This document shows positions 39,758 to 46,574 of a DNA stretch of 46,574 nucleotides, piece by piece. Source of the DNA: Bacillota bacterium (GTDB taxonomy: Bacteria; Bacillota; Sulfobacillia; Sulfobacillales; JAIMBI01); assembly GCA_021797815.1 (NCBI GenBank), contig JAJZYZ010000014.1:1-46574 (forward strand), in the 5' to 3' direction. A model generated the notes under the pieces. It searched no databases. It was not told where the DNA came from and worked only from the letters and a program-made list of their open reading frames with translations. A program made the position numbers and the translations under genes. Numbering within the stretch: the stretch's first letter is position 1; each line of letters opens with the position of its first letter.

Positions 39758-41739
39758 GCCTGCAACCTCCCGAGCGAAGCCTCCGTGCCGCGAATCGCGT
39801 CTGCGCTGAGCATGGCGTGTTCTTCATAGTTGAAGCCGGAGTAGATGAGCGTACCAATCACGCACAAGAGGCCCAGAATGGCGACATACCACCACGAGAA
39901 CACCATGCCGAACCCGAACAGGAAGAATGACGCACCGAGCAAGAAGGGCACCGGCGTACTCTTCGGCAATTCGATGGCATGGATGTCCGAGGCCGAGAGG
40001 CTGTTGGCGAGTGTCGCGCCGGACTCTTTCATGGCCCACCAGGGGTCGCGGTCGTTGACAACGGGAATACGCGCGAAGTTGTACTCCGGCGCGGGCGAGG
40101 GGATGGCCCACTCGAGCGTGCGGCCGTCCCAGGCATCACCCGTAACATCCCGCTCTCCGTGTCGGAGGCTCCACACCACGTTGTAGACCAGGACCAGGAA
40201 CGCGGCCCCCATGCCGAAGGCTCCGATGGTGGAAATGACATTCAACATGTGCCAGCCGAGCCCGAACGGATACGTGTTCATCCGGCGCTGCATCCCCTCG
40301 AGGCCCAACAGATACTGCGGGAAAAATGTCACCCAGAAGCCGAGGAAGAAAAGCCAGAAAGCCCACTTGCCCTGATGTTCGTCAAGCTTCATCCCGAACA
40401 TCTTGGGCCACCAGTAGTACATCCCGGACAGCAGCCCGAACAAAGTTCCCCCGATAAGGACGTTGTGGAAGTGGGCCACCAGAAAGTACGTGTTGTGGAA
40501 CTGATAGTCCACCGGCACCGTGGCCAGGATGATGCCGGTGGCGCCACCGATCACGAACGTGGGGATAAACGCCATCTGGTACAGCATGGCCACGGTCATT
40601 CGGATGCGGCCGCCCCACATAGTGAAGATCCAGTTGAAGATCTTCACGCCGGTAGGAATGGCAATGAGCATGGTCGACAGGCCGAAAAACGCGTTGACGG
40701 CCGGGCCTGCGCCCATGGTGAAGAAGTGGTGCACCCAGGTTCCGTACGCAAGGAACATGATGGAAACCAGTGAGGCCACCATGACTTCGTACCCGAACAA
40801 ACGTTTGGACGAGAAGGTAGCGACCACCTCGGAGAAGATGCCGAAGGCTGGCAGCACGACGATGTAGACCTCGGGATGGCCGAACAGCCAGAACAGGTTC
40901 ACGTACATCATGGGCATGCCGCCGTGGCCGAGCGTAAAGAATGACGACTGGAAAAGGCGGTCGATGAGCGTCATCGAAAGGGCCACCGTCAGCGGTGGAA
41001 AGGCGAAGATGATAAGCGCCGAGGTCATGAGCGCCGACCAGGCAAATAGCGGAAGCTTCATGAGCGTCATCCCGGGCGCGCGCATGCGAAGGATGGTGAC
41101 GACAAAGTTGATTCCGGTCATGGTCGTGCCGATGCCGGCAATCAGCAGCGACATCAAGTAGTAGTTCTGACCCACTCCGGGCAGGAAGACATTTTCGCTG
41201 AGCGGGGGGTAGGCCGTCCAACCGGCGCTTGGCGAACCACCCACGACGAAGGACATATTAAGCAGGAGCGCGCCGAATGCAAAAAGCCAGAAGCTCATGG
41301 CATTGAGCCGGGGGAACGCGACGTCGCGCGAGCCGATCTGGAGCGGGATGACCGCGTTGAACAGAGCGAAGATGAACGGCATGGCCATGAAGAAGATCAT
41401 GATGGTGCCGTGGGTGGTAAAGAGCTGGTCGTACTCAAGCGCCGACAGGAGGCCCTGATGCGGCAGGGCCAGCTGGGTTCGCAGCATGAGGGCATCGACC
41501 CCGGCCCGAAACAGCATGGCCAGCGCGCCAATTAGATAGAGGACCGCAATCTTCTTGTGGTCGACGGTCGTGATCCACTCGGTCCAGACGTGGCGCCAGC
41601 GTCCTTTGATGATGAGAATGTAGAACAGGATGGCGCCGGTCGCGATGATGAGCACATCGGCACCGAGCTCCGTTGGCCGACGGGTATTGGCCGGGAACAG
41701 GGTGTGGATGAGATAGAGCATCCAGCCGGGCAACGCCAC
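39754..41739 (-). CDS. qoxB: Quinol oxidase subunit I (heme-copper oxidase, A-type)
   Basis: This 661-residue catalytic subunit reduces O2 to water at a heme-copper centre and pumps protons. The heme and CuB ligands are present: FTTHGTIMIFF, FGHPEVYIVVLPAFG with the cross-linked His-Tyr, VHHFFTM, and VAHFHNVLIG. YEV after the FGHPEVY helix and DHKKIAVLY near the N-terminus match aa3/bo3 quinol oxidases. About 14-15 membrane helices are expected. GTG at 41739 is set by GGGAGG 8 nt upstream. It is flanked by subunit II upstream and subunit III overlapping downstream. Confidence 0.97.
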   Translation of the reverse strand: MALPGWMLYLIHTLFPANTRRPTELGADVLIIATGAILFYILIIKGRWRHVWTEWITTVDHKKIAVLYLIGALAMLFRAGVDALMLRTQLALPHQGLLSALEYDQLFTTHGTIMIFFMAMPFIFALFNAVIPLQIGSRDVAFPRLNAMSFWLFAFGALLLNMSFVVGGSPSAGWTAYPPLSENVFLPGVGQNYYLMSLLIAGIGTTMTGINFVVTILRMRAPGMTLMKLPLFAWSALMTSALIIFAFPPLTVALSMTLIDRLFQSSFFTLGHGGMPMMYVNLFWLFGHPEVYIVVLPAFGIFSEVVATFSSKRLFGYEVMVASLVSIMFLAYGTWVHHFFTMGAGPAVNAFFGLSTMLIAIPTGVKIFNWIFTMWGGRIRMTVAMLYQMAFIPTFVIGGATGIILATVPVDYQFHNTYFLVAHFHNVLIGGTLFGLLSGMYYWWPKMFGMKLDEHQGKWAFWLFFLGFWVTFFPQYLLGLEGMQRRMNTYPFGLGWHMLNVISTIGAFGMGAAFLVLVYNVVWSLRHGERDVTGDAWDGRTLEWAIPSPAPEYNFARIPVVNDRDPWWAMKESGATLANSLSASDIHAIELPKSTPVPFLLGASFFLFGFGMVFSWWYVAILGLLCVIGTLIYSGFNYEEHAMLSADAIRGTEASLGRLQA

Positions 41740-41793
41740 GTTTAATTCCTCCCGTCACTCAACCTGCGCAAGCGAAATCAGGGTCGCAGAGAG

Positions 41794-42714
41794 TCAACCC
41801 TTGCGGGGATCGTTGTGCATGGGCGTGTACATACCGCCCCGAAGGACGAACCCCGTCTTGGTGCTGGGGAAAGTGGAGGCTGGGTATGCTCCGTAAGAAC
41901 TCTCCCCCACTACGTTGAACGTTAAGAGCCGGTGATAGTCCCCGAGCGTCATCGGCGCCGCGGTTCGGTGCAGTCTTCGGGCCCAGGCCGCGAACTTGGC
42001 CGGCGACACGGCCTTCACGTGAAAGAACATGGCGGCAAATCCGGTGCCGGAGAAGTTTCCGCTGTGGCCCCAGAACAAACCGGGATGACTGGCCTCGAGC
42101 CAGAGCGGCAGGACGCGTCCGGGCATGGTGTACTCCATGCCGCCCAGCTGCGGGACCCAAAAGGTGTTCATGGGCGAGTCGGCGGTCAACTCGAAAAGCA
42201 CCGGCTTACCGGTAGGAATGACGAGATAGTTGACCGTCGCGATATGTTGGCCCGGATACTCAAACAGCCACTTCCACTGCAGGGAGGTGACGTCGATGAC
42301 GACCGGGTCGCGCGTTTTAGGTAGATGTGCCAGCTGGTAGGTGACGCCTACCGTCGGGATCGCGATGATCGTCAGGAGAATGGCAGGCACGATGAACCAC
42401 AACGGCTCCAGCAATCGGTGGCCATGCCAGTTCGGCATGTACGGCGCCCGGTTGCCGGGGCGGTCCCGGAAGCGAATGATGGCGATGGCGTAGAGCACGA
42501 ACACCGATACGATGACGATGCCCATGGCGATTCCGGCCAGCTCGAACAGGTGAAGCTCCTTGGTGGCGACCGGCCCCGCCGGTCTCAGCAAAACATACTG
42601 CGGACCACACCCGGTTGTCAGGAGACCCACAAGGAGCGCCGCCCCGAACAGCCAGCGACGGCGAGAGGACCGGCCAGGAAATTTAGGCAGGGGCGCCTTA
42701 TCCGAGTCCACCAT
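41794..42714 (-). CDS. qoxA: Quinol oxidase subunit II (no CuA site)
   Basis: The 306-residue protein has a lipoprotein signal (LFGAALLVGLLTTGC, Cys at about residue 36), two membrane helices (FELAGIAMGIVIVSVFVLYA; LWFIVPAILLTIIAIPTVGV) and an extracellular cupredoxin domain (VTSLQWKWLFEYPGQ; FELTADSPMNTFWVPQLGG). The CuA segment, normally with two Cys, reads GHSGNFSGTGFAAM: both cysteines are absent. The enzyme therefore takes electrons from quinol, not cytochrome c. ATG at 42714 is set by GGGGAGGGAG 8 nt upstream. It is the first gene of the qoxABCD operon. Confidence 0.94.
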   Translation of the reverse strand: MVDSDKAPLPKFPGRSSRRRWLFGAALLVGLLTTGCGPQYVLLRPAGPVATKELHLFELAGIAMGIVIVSVFVLYAIAIIRFRDRPGNRAPYMPNWHGHRLLEPLWFIVPAILLTIIAIPTVGVTYQLAHLPKTRDPVVIDVTSLQWKWLFEYPGQHIATVNYLVIPTGKPVLFELTADSPMNTFWVPQLGGMEYTMPGRVLPLWLEASHPGLFWGHSGNFSGTGFAAMFFHVKAVSPAKFAAWARRLHRTAAPMTLGDYHRLLTFNVVGESSYGAYPASTFPSTKTGFVLRGGMYTPMHNDPRKG

Positions 42715-42788
42715 GCCGCACGCTCCCTCCCCGGAACAGTCCGCTTCAGGGTAGCACGTGAAACCCATTATGTTTCCATACCGACATG

Positions 42789-42800
42789 AAGTTTAAACTT
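42789..42800. promoter_or_regulatory. 12-bp palindrome upstream of qoxA
   Basis: AAGTTTAAACTT is a perfect palindrome 75 bp before the qoxA ATG. On the minus strand it ends about 20 bp before CATAAT, a possible -10 box. It is a likely operator; no known consensus is matched. Confidence 0.45.
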
Positions 42801-43183
42801 TGGCCGGAGACTGTCGCCTGCAACTCGTGTGGCAATTGGTACATCATCCGCTCGTCCCCGCCGCTCCGGTCGCCTCTCAGAAATCGTGGGCACCTGCTTC
42901 GGACTCGCGGTCGAAAAGATCCCGTCGATACCGAAAGAGGCTTGGTATCTTAATGGGAGCACGACCATGACGGCGTTACGGTGGCGGTCATGCTGCACGC
43001 AGACCGCCGGCGGGTCCGATGGGGCCGCATGCGGCGCAGTCATGCGAAGAGCGGCAGTTGGAGGCCGCCTCATTAAGAAGACGGCGGCGATGAAGGCGGC
43101 GCTCGTTTCTTCTTGCCGAACGTTGTGGGAGGTGGTTCCCTCAAAGAACTACGACCCCGGCCAACATGACTCGGGAGGTTTTC
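42801..43183. other. Intergenic region between qoxA and the Asp-box lipoprotein
   Basis: About 380 bp. A 6-bp inverted repeat (GATACC 42927-42932, GGTATC 42944-42949) is the only clear structure. No gene with ribosome-binding site and known motif is seen. Confidence 0.5.
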
Positions 43184-45139
43184 GTGAACGGAGTTCCGGC
43201 CAAGGCATCCGGTCTCCTTATCTTATTAGGACTCGCGACCGGCTGCGGCATGCCCGCCGCCACCCCTCACCACCAGCGCTCACGGGCGGCCTCCGCCTCC
43301 CCGGCAGCGCAAGCATCTCTGAACGGCCCCACCCTGGCCCGCATGCAATGGACGGGACCCGCGCACCCTCAAGACACCAGCGCGCTTCTGGGAGGCGTGC
43401 CGGACGGCGGCGTCGTGGAGACCGAAGGCAACCGGGTAAGGGTAGGACACGCCGGCTCGTGGACGGATTTCTCTTTTCCGCCGACCATTCTGGCTGGCCG
43501 GGCCGTGTTCACCACGGCGGCCGACGGCATGGTGTACGTCCAGGACATGACCAATGCGGGCACGTCCTTCAGAGCGTATCGAACAACCAACGGGGGCCAA
43601 ACATGGAGCCTGCAGGCCACGGGACTCGGGGCTCCCGGCGAGGGTCAGCGGGTGGTTCGGTACGGGGGCACGTTCTATGCCGTTAACTCACCCGGGCAGG
43701 TGACAGTCTTGCCAGGTGAGGGTGCTGTACTCATGAGTCAGGGCGGCATACACTGGGCGACCGTGCCCGGCCTGCCGGCCAACTTTACGGCCACCGGGCT
43801 TGCGGAGGGGCCCGGCGGCACACTCGTGATTGCGGGTGCGGTCGGGGCTGCCGGTGAAATCCTGCAGGGCCGCCCCGGCTCTTTCCGGGTCGTCCTGAAG
43901 GCGCCGGAGCCTCTCGCCGATGTAGCGGTTCAGGGGCTTTTCGGACTGGCCGTGGGCGGGTCCCCGCCCATCCCCGGCGTATCCGGCGACACGGCCGGCC
44001 AGGTGGTCTACGCCAGTGCCGACGGAGGCGCTCAGTGGCGTCAGGTCGAGTCTGCGACGCACACCGCCTCTAATCTAAGCCGTGTCTTCCTCACCCCGGG
44101 CGGCACCGCGTACGCACTTGCGGGCGAGGTGGCCGCAGGGGCCAACGGCCCTGGATATCTGGCCCTGTATCGGAGTACTGACGGAGGCAAGAGTTTCGTG
44201 CCCGTCCTCAAGGGTCAGCTGGCCGGCGCCTTCGCCGTTTCGTCCTCGGTTATCTACGCCGCCACCCGAAACGGACCGCTGTGGGAGTCAACAGACGCGG
44301 GAGCCAGTTGGACTCTAGCCGGCTCGGGCACGCTTCCGGTGGACTGGGCGACATTCTTATCGCCCACCGTCGGATACGCGGCCGTGAACACGGGCCTCGG
44401 CGAGGTGCTGGTGAAGACCGAGGACGGGGGCCGGTCGTGGGTTTTCCTTCGAAACTTGGGTCCGGACTTTCCCATCGCCTGGTTCACACCCCGGTCCGGC
44501 GTCGTGGTGACCGCGGGCGCCCGTCTGGCGAACATCTCAAGTTCGACCCTGACGGCCATGTCCGGTCCCGGCAGGGACGGTCCGGGGGTCGCTGCGGCCG
44601 TCTTCATCTCGCCGTCTGACGGCTACGCTGTTACGGCAGTGGAAAAGGGTCCCGCCGCCCCGACCCTGTATGGCACCCGGGACGCGGGCCGGAGCTGGCA
44701 GGCGCTTCCAAGCCCCCTCCACAACCTTTTCGGTCTGACGGCACTTGGTCGTGACGTGGCCGGGACGTCCGGGAATCAGTGGGAGTGGTCGTCGGACCAG
44801 GGCCGGGTATGGCGGACCGGGACGCTTGGCAAGACGGCTTCGCCGGGACCCGCCGCGCTCAATCCCGATGGCAATCTCTGGCTCGTGGGATTTGGGGGAC
44901 CCCGCATGACGCCGACCGTCTGGGTCGTCCACCCCGACGGTCGGTTCCGCCGCTATCCGGCGCCGACACTCATCAACCAACTGGGGTTTGCGAGCCGGCT
45001 CTTTGGTTTCATGGTCTCGGCTACGGGTACGTTGTACGTCACCGACAACGGGGGCCAGGTATGGACCGCGACGGCCATAACAATGCGCCACGCCTTATTG
45101 TGGTCCATGAGCGCAGGTATCGGCGCCACGGCACGGTGA
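43184..45139 (+). CDS. Large secreted lipoprotein with Asp-box (BNR/YCF48-like) repeats
   Basis: The 651-residue protein has a lipoprotein signal (LILLGLATGC, Cys at about residue 22) followed by at least eight Asp-box repeats of the S/T-x-D-x-G-x-x-W type. Examples are TTNGGQTWSL, SADGGAQWRQ, STDGGKSF, STDAGASWTL, TEDGGRSWVF, TRDAGRSWQA, SSDQGRVWRT and TDNGGQVW. This predicts a seven- to eight-bladed beta-propeller like sialidase or YCF48 domains, anchored outside the cell. No catalytic residues of sialidases are evident, so it is probably a binding or structural protein. GTG at 43184 is preferred over ATG 43166 because GGGAGG lies 5 nt upstream. Confidence 0.83.
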   Translation: MNGVPAKASGLLILLGLATGCGMPAATPHHQRSRAASASPAAQASLNGPTLARMQWTGPAHPQDTSALLGGVPDGGVVETEGNRVRVGHAGSWTDFSFPPTILAGRAVFTTAADGMVYVQDMTNAGTSFRAYRTTNGGQTWSLQATGLGAPGEGQRVVRYGGTFYAVNSPGQVTVLPGEGAVLMSQGGIHWATVPGLPANFTATGLAEGPGGTLVIAGAVGAAGEILQGRPGSFRVVLKAPEPLADVAVQGLFGLAVGGSPPIPGVSGDTAGQVVYASADGGAQWRQVESATHTASNLSRVFLTPGGTAYALAGEVAAGANGPGYLALYRSTDGGKSFVPVLKGQLAGAFAVSSSVIYAATRNGPLWESTDAGASWTLAGSGTLPVDWATFLSPTVGYAAVNTGLGEVLVKTEDGGRSWVFLRNLGPDFPIAWFTPRSGVVVTAGARLANISSSTLTAMSGPGRDGPGVAAAVFISPSDGYAVTAVEKGPAAPTLYGTRDAGRSWQALPSPLHNLFGLTALGRDVAGTSGNQWEWSSDQGRVWRTGTLGKTASPGPAALNPDGNLWLVGFGGPRMTPTVWVVHPDGRFRRYPAPTLINQLGFASRLFGFMVSATGTLYVTDNGGQVWTATAITMRHALLWSMSAGIGATAR

Positions 45140-45160
45140 CGGTCGCGACGGCGTGTTGTT

Positions 45161-45439
45161 CTATACGGGAGCGACCGGGGCCGTACCCGGCGGAGCGTCC
45201 AGCGGCTCAACCTCGACGGCACGCACGGTCTCGCGGAGCACGTGGCCGTGTCGACGCTCCAGGCGCTCAAGCGCACCCGCATCATGATGGTCGCGGTAGG
45301 GCTTCTCCATATCGGGGGACGACATCCGACGGCGGTAGGCGATGACGAGCGGGCCGAGCCCCACCACCGCCACCAGGAGCAGGATTAGCCCCAGGCGGAT
45401 GATGTCGCCGGCCGTAGCAAGCGCGACATGAGGAGCCAT
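45161..45439 (-). CDS. Small single-pass membrane protein of unknown function
   Basis: The 92-residue protein has one hydrophobic helix near the N-terminus (DIIRLGLILLLVAVVGLGPLV) and a charged, His-rich C-terminal part (DHHDAGALERLERRHGHVLRE), probably cytoplasmic with a helical segment. Start at ATG 45439, with AAGGAGG 5 nt upstream. No family recognised. It converges with the Asp-box lipoprotein, 21 nt from its stop. Confidence 0.72.
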   Translation of the reverse strand: MAPHVALATAGDIIRLGLILLLVAVVGLGPLVIAYRRRMSSPDMEKPYRDHHDAGALERLERRHGHVLRETVRAVEVEPLDAPPGTAPVAPV

Positions 45440-45718
45440 TGAATCCTCCTTACCGGTCTCGAGAAGGCCACCGAGTACCGATGAACGGTCCAAATCCACT
45501 CATCATCCGATTCGCGTCTACGGGGTCATTTATGACTTGGGCGTTGTTGACCGATAACTAAACGCGATCGTAGAAGGTTATTGACAGATCATATTCTGCA
45601 TGACAGCCGCGGCTCCTCCTGGAGAAGGCCCGCAATAAAAGGTTTTCCTCGGGGCGACTCCCGAAGTTGTGGCGGCCTCCCGGTGCGGAGGATGTCCAGA
45701 AGTGCGGAGGGTGGTGTG

Positions 45719-46270
45719 ATGGGCGCGGACACGGCGTTTCAGGTCGTGGTGCTGAACGGTGGCTCCAGCTCGGGGAAAAGCAGTCTTTGCCGTGCGTTTC
45801 AGAACCTCCGGCAGGAGACCTGGCTCAGGGTGGGCGTGGACACGGTTTTCGACATGGTGGCGCCGCGGGTGGCAGAATCCCTGATCGGGGCCAATGGGAC
45901 GGTAAGTCTCGAGGTGGAGGAGTTTCGGAGGGCCGAGGAGTTTTTCAGACGGGGCGTGGCCGAGATGGTGCGGGCGGGCGCTCGCGTCCTGATTGACGAG
46001 GTGTTCCTGTCCGGCCCTGCGGGTGCAGACCGCTGGCGCGAGGCGCTCGCGGGCGCGTCCATTCTATGGCTCGGGGTTCGATGCGACCCGGCTGAAGCCG
46101 AGCGGCGCGAACGCGCGCGGGGCGATCGCGTGCCTGGCATGGCGAGAATTCAGGCGACGCTTGTGCACCGGGGGATGCACTACGACCTCGAGCTTGATAC
46201 CACTGCCACTGACCCGAAGAGTCTTGCCGAAGCCCTGGCCGCGCGCCTTGCAAGCAGCGGCCAGGGCTAG
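45719..46270 (+). CDS. P-loop kinase of the chloramphenicol phosphotransferase-like type
   Basis: The 183-residue protein has a Walker A motif GGSSSGKSSL (about residues 14-23), an acidic base candidate in VGVDTVFDM, and VLIDEVFLSGPAGADRWREAL, the layout of CPT-like phosphotransferases. In Streptomyces venezuelae such a protein phosphorylates chloramphenicol; homologues elsewhere have unknown substrates. ATG at 45719 is set by GGAGGG 7 nt upstream. An upstream open frame to 45581 is unlikely to be used. It converges with the M61-like gene, 6 nt away. Confidence 0.8.
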   Translation: MGADTAFQVVVLNGGSSSGKSSLCRAFQNLRQETWLRVGVDTVFDMVAPRVAESLIGANGTVSLEVEEFRRAEEFFRRGVAEMVRAGARVLIDEVFLSGPAGADRWREALAGASILWLGVRCDPAEAERRERARGDRVPGMARIQATLVHRGMHYDLELDTTATDPKSLAEALAARLASSGQG

Positions 46271-46276
46271 GATGAC

Positions 46277-46574
46277 TCACGGGCTCTCTGGCCACGAGGC
46301 GTGCAGCCAGTCCGTGTAGAGGGCGCGCTCGGCCGGCGTCGCCGCGTCATCCCGCCGGATCCGGTAGGTGTCGGGCGGCGCCGTACCCACGGTGACAGAC
46401 GCCGTCTCAAGCCGCCCCCGCCGGAACAGCTGCACCGTGACGGGCGTCCCCGGCGCGTAGTCCGCCCGGACCCGCGCCGTCAGATCCTCCGGGGTCGTGA
46501 TGCGAAGCCCGTCCAGGGCCACCACCTCGTCGCCGGGATACAGCGCGCCCGCCGCCGGCCCCGGGTCGTCCACG
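46277..46574 (-). CDS. C-terminal part of a PDZ-containing M61-type peptidase (truncated at window edge)
   Basis: About 98 residues are visible on the minus strand; the gene continues beyond the window. The piece holds a PDZ domain (GALYPGDEVVALDGLRITTP; then VRADYAPGTPVTVQLFRRG) and the tail YRIRRDDAATPAERALYTDW, typical of the C-terminus of glycyl aminopeptidase-like M61 enzymes. The peptidase domain itself is outside the window, so the identification rests on the tail and PDZ. Confidence 0.7.
   Translation of the reverse strand, partial: VDDPGPAAGALYPGDEVVALDGLRITTPEDLTARVRADYAPGTPVTVQLFRRGRLETASVTVGTAPPDTYRIRRDDAATPAERALYTDWLHASWPESP

Noticed and set aside
42829-43686. 285-codon plus-strand frame overlapping the start of the Asp-box lipoprotein
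   Set aside because: It overlaps the well-supported lipoprotein in another frame and has no coherent protein features.
1-46574. CRISPR arrays, rRNA genes, phage modules
   Set aside because: No regularly spaced repeats, no rRNA-like segments and no structural phage genes were seen on either strand.

Overview
This is a high-GC bacterial chromosomal segment. Its gene content points to a Gram-positive (Bacillota-like) host. It carries the coproporphyrin-dependent heme branch in one operon (chdC-hemE-cpfC-cgoX), an aa3/bo3-type quinol oxidase whose subunit II lacks the CuA cysteines, a YerB/DUF3048 lipoprotein, a pyrrolidone carboxylate peptidase of the B. amyloliquefaciens type, and an rplM-rpsI operon behind a short L13-type leader. 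I cannot fix the genus from sequence alone.

Layout. 1-3688: an insertion sequence (99-1908, IS1182-like, CTAG target duplication) sits inside a minus-strand S9 peptidase gene; the two gene halves can be rejoined exactly. 3689-4413 has no recognisable gene. 4414-8603: rplM-rpsI with promoter, leader attenuator and terminator, then arginase, an M20 amidohydrolase and the convergent pcp. 8722-13583: two lipoproteins, a Fur-family regulator, a UGA-interrupted Spx/ArsC-like protein, a methyltransferase with an in-frame amber codon upstream, and moaA. 13763-22115: a SirB1-like protein, small membrane and FAD proteins, an ArsR / SRPBCC-VOC pair, a three-gene operon with two double-YbjQ proteins, a UGA-interrupted glutaredoxin and dinB. 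22270-29184: a VOC protein, the metX-hom operon and the heme operon. 29376-36395: GNAT, APH kinase, NlpC/P60 peptidase, quinone reductase, cupin, LysR regulator, glycosyltransferase and Nudix hydrolase. 36396-37947 is decayed DNA with a possible integrase relic. 37948-46574: a membrane protein, the qoxABCD operon, a large Asp-box lipoprotein, a small membrane protein, a P-loop kinase and the end of an M61-like peptidase.

The main discovery is a pair of candidate selenoproteins. The gene at 11250-11585 (Spx/ArsC-like) and the gene at 20604-20846 (glutaredoxin) each have one in-frame UGA exactly where the first catalytic cysteine of the CxxC motif belongs (UxxC). Each is followed, exactly 15 nt after the UGA, by a 7-bp stem with a CGUGG loop. 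The two stems differ at compensating positions, and both genes are otherwise intact. This is what two bacterial SECIS elements would look like, and it implies that the organism decodes selenocysteine. The Spx/ArsC-like gene sits directly behind a Fur/PerR-family regulator, suggesting a redox or metal stress role.

Most genes form short operons with 1-11 base overlaps, and many convergent neighbours meet within a few bases. Promoter and operator calls rest on reading the sequence by eye and are weaker than the gene calls.
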